A DNA stretch of 6,001 nt, from positions 1-6,001 of the forward strand of contig QHVX01000108.1 in assembly GCA_003222375.1 (NCBI GenBank), given 5' to 3'. Numbering within the stretch: position 1 is the first letter of the stretch; each line of letters begins with the position of its first letter. The position numbers were made by a program, and so were the translations under genes. A model generated the notes under the pieces. It was not told the DNA's origin, made no database searches, and was given only the letters and a program-made list of their open reading frames with translations. Positions 5,351 through 6,001 of the stretch are shown here, in pieces. Source of the DNA: Acidobacteriota bacterium. Its GTDB lineage: Bacteria > Acidobacteriota > Thermoanaerobaculia > Gp7-AA8.

Positions 5351-5638
5351 CTATCGCTTGGGTGCCGGCGCGGCCGGAGCCGGCCGGGTGCCCATCACGG
5401 ACGATCGCGGACGGGCCTGCAGGACCGCCAACGCCATCGATGTGATAACAAATAGTATGAAAAATGTAGTCGTTAATTTGTGCAAAAGCGTTGTTGCGCC
5501 GCGCGCACCGAACGCCGTCTGCGAGCCGCCTCCGCCGAACGCGCCGGCGAGGTCGGCACCCTTCCCCTGCTGGACAAGAACGACCAGGATCAAAAAGATG
5601 CTGATGATGACGTGTAAAACAACTAAAACGACGGTCAT
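5351..5638 (-). CDS. secG: Protein translocase subunit SecG
   Basis: This small subunit of the SecYEG translocon in the inner membrane assists SecA-driven protein export. The 95 residues show the family layout: membrane helix 1 (about 2-22), the conserved cytoplasmic loop with LVQQGKGADLAGAFGGGGSQ (21-40) then AFGARGA, membrane helix 2 (about 56-75), and an Ala/Pro-rich basic C-terminal tail. The ATG at 5638 gives the normal SecG N-terminus and has GGAG 5 nt upstream; a longer reading upstream would overlap the tpiA 3' end and add residues unlike SecG. The gene lies 56 nt after the tpiA stop and just before tRNA-Leu. Confidence 0.95.
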   Translation of the reverse strand: MTVVLVVLHVIISIFLILVVLVQQGKGADLAGAFGGGGSQTAFGARGATTLLHKLTTTFFILFVITSMALAVLQARPRSSVMGTRPAPAAPAPKR

Positions 5639-5643
5639 GGAGA

Positions 5644-5647
5644 CTCC
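5644..5647 (-). promoter_or_regulatory. Shine-Dalgarno of secG
   Basis: GGAG lies 5 nt before the ATG at 5638 and selects this start over the longer in-frame reading that begins inside tpiA. Confidence 0.6.
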
Positions 5648-5694
5648 GACAACGAGCAGTGGCCGCGAATTCTTCCCCGAAATCGCTGCGGCCG

Positions 5695-6001
5695 TCAAGC
5701 AGAACGCAGTTGCGACACCCCTTCGCAAATCATTGAAAACTTTATGCAATCAAGGCTGGCGCCGCCGACCAGATATCCGTCGATCCGGCCATGGGTGCCC
5801 AGGTCCTCGATGTTTTCGGGAGTGACGCTGCCGCCGTACAGAATCGGCGATGTCCGATGGCGCGCCGGCCAGAAGCGCGACAGCGCATCGCGGATGTCGG
5901 CGACCATCTCGGCCACCATCGCACCGGTCGCATGTCGTCCCGTTCCGATCGCCCAGATGGGCTCGTAGGCGATCAAAACCTCCTGGGCGCGTTCCAGCGC
6001 C
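5695..6001 (-). CDS. tpiA: Triosephosphate isomerase, C-terminal part (5' end outside window)
   Basis: The cytoplasmic enzyme interconverts dihydroxyacetone phosphate and glyceraldehyde 3-phosphate in glycolysis and gluconeogenesis. The visible 101 residues include AYEPIWAIGTG, with the catalytic glutamate (the E of YEP) and the flexible loop 6 that closes over the substrate, then LYGGSV, which binds phosphate, and the closing LVGGASL. These are the standard order and spacing for the C-terminal 40% of the enzyme. The end (CIKFSMICEGVSQLRSA) is an ordinary variable tail. The gene precedes secG by 56 nt in the same direction, and the two are commonly linked in bacteria. Confidence 0.97.
   Translation of the reverse strand, partial: ALERAQEVLIAYEPIWAIGTGRHATGAMVAEMVADIRDALSRFWPARHRTSPILYGGSVTPENIEDLGTHGRIDGYLVGGASLDCIKFSMICEGVSQLRSA

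Overview
The window is GC-rich, gene-dense bacterial DNA. Two things point to Acidobacteriota or a similar soil phylum: a long one-pass membrane protein with a Ser/Thr-kinase-like domain and TPR repeats, and a separate biotin carboxylase and biotin carrier pair of the acyl-CoA carboxylase type. The phylum is an inference from gene style; no marker gene in the window settles it.

Layout from right to left, in the direction of most transcription (minus strand). The 3' part of tpiA (triosephosphate isomerase) enters at the right edge. It is followed by secG (Sec translocon subunit) and, 6 nt after the secG stop, by tRNA-Leu with anticodon GAG. These three probably share a transcript. A gap of about 270 bp (4992-5259) follows, holding an element bounded by inverted arrays of an 8-bp repeat. 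Next comes a plus-strand gene for an unrecognised 112-residue charged helical protein (4653-4991). It is divergent from the biotin carboxylase gene (4627-3134), with only 25 bp between the two start codons. The carboxylase overlaps the biotin carrier gene (3137-2628) by 4 bp. After 18 bp, a gene of at least 869 codons starts at 2609 and runs off the left edge.

The left-hand gene is the most notable content. It has the outline of a receptor Ser/Thr kinase, but the HRD, DFG and glycine-loop motifs are all destroyed (HGN, GLN, no GxGxxG), so it is a predicted pseudokinase. The next cytoplasmic domain looks like a class III nucleotide cyclase whose catalytic positions are also replaced. An acidic and then basic juxtamembrane stretch, one membrane helix, a Pro-rich linker, a TolB/FlgO-like segment and TPR-like repeats follow. 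It reads as a membrane signalling scaffold built from two dead enzyme folds.

Transcription signals form a pattern. The three genes that head transcription units (carboxylase, the divergent small gene, the pseudokinase) each have a -10-like hexamer 6-8 nt before the start codon and no Shine-Dalgarno, which suggests leaderless mRNAs. The two internal genes (biotin carrier, secG) have clear Shine-Dalgarno sequences.
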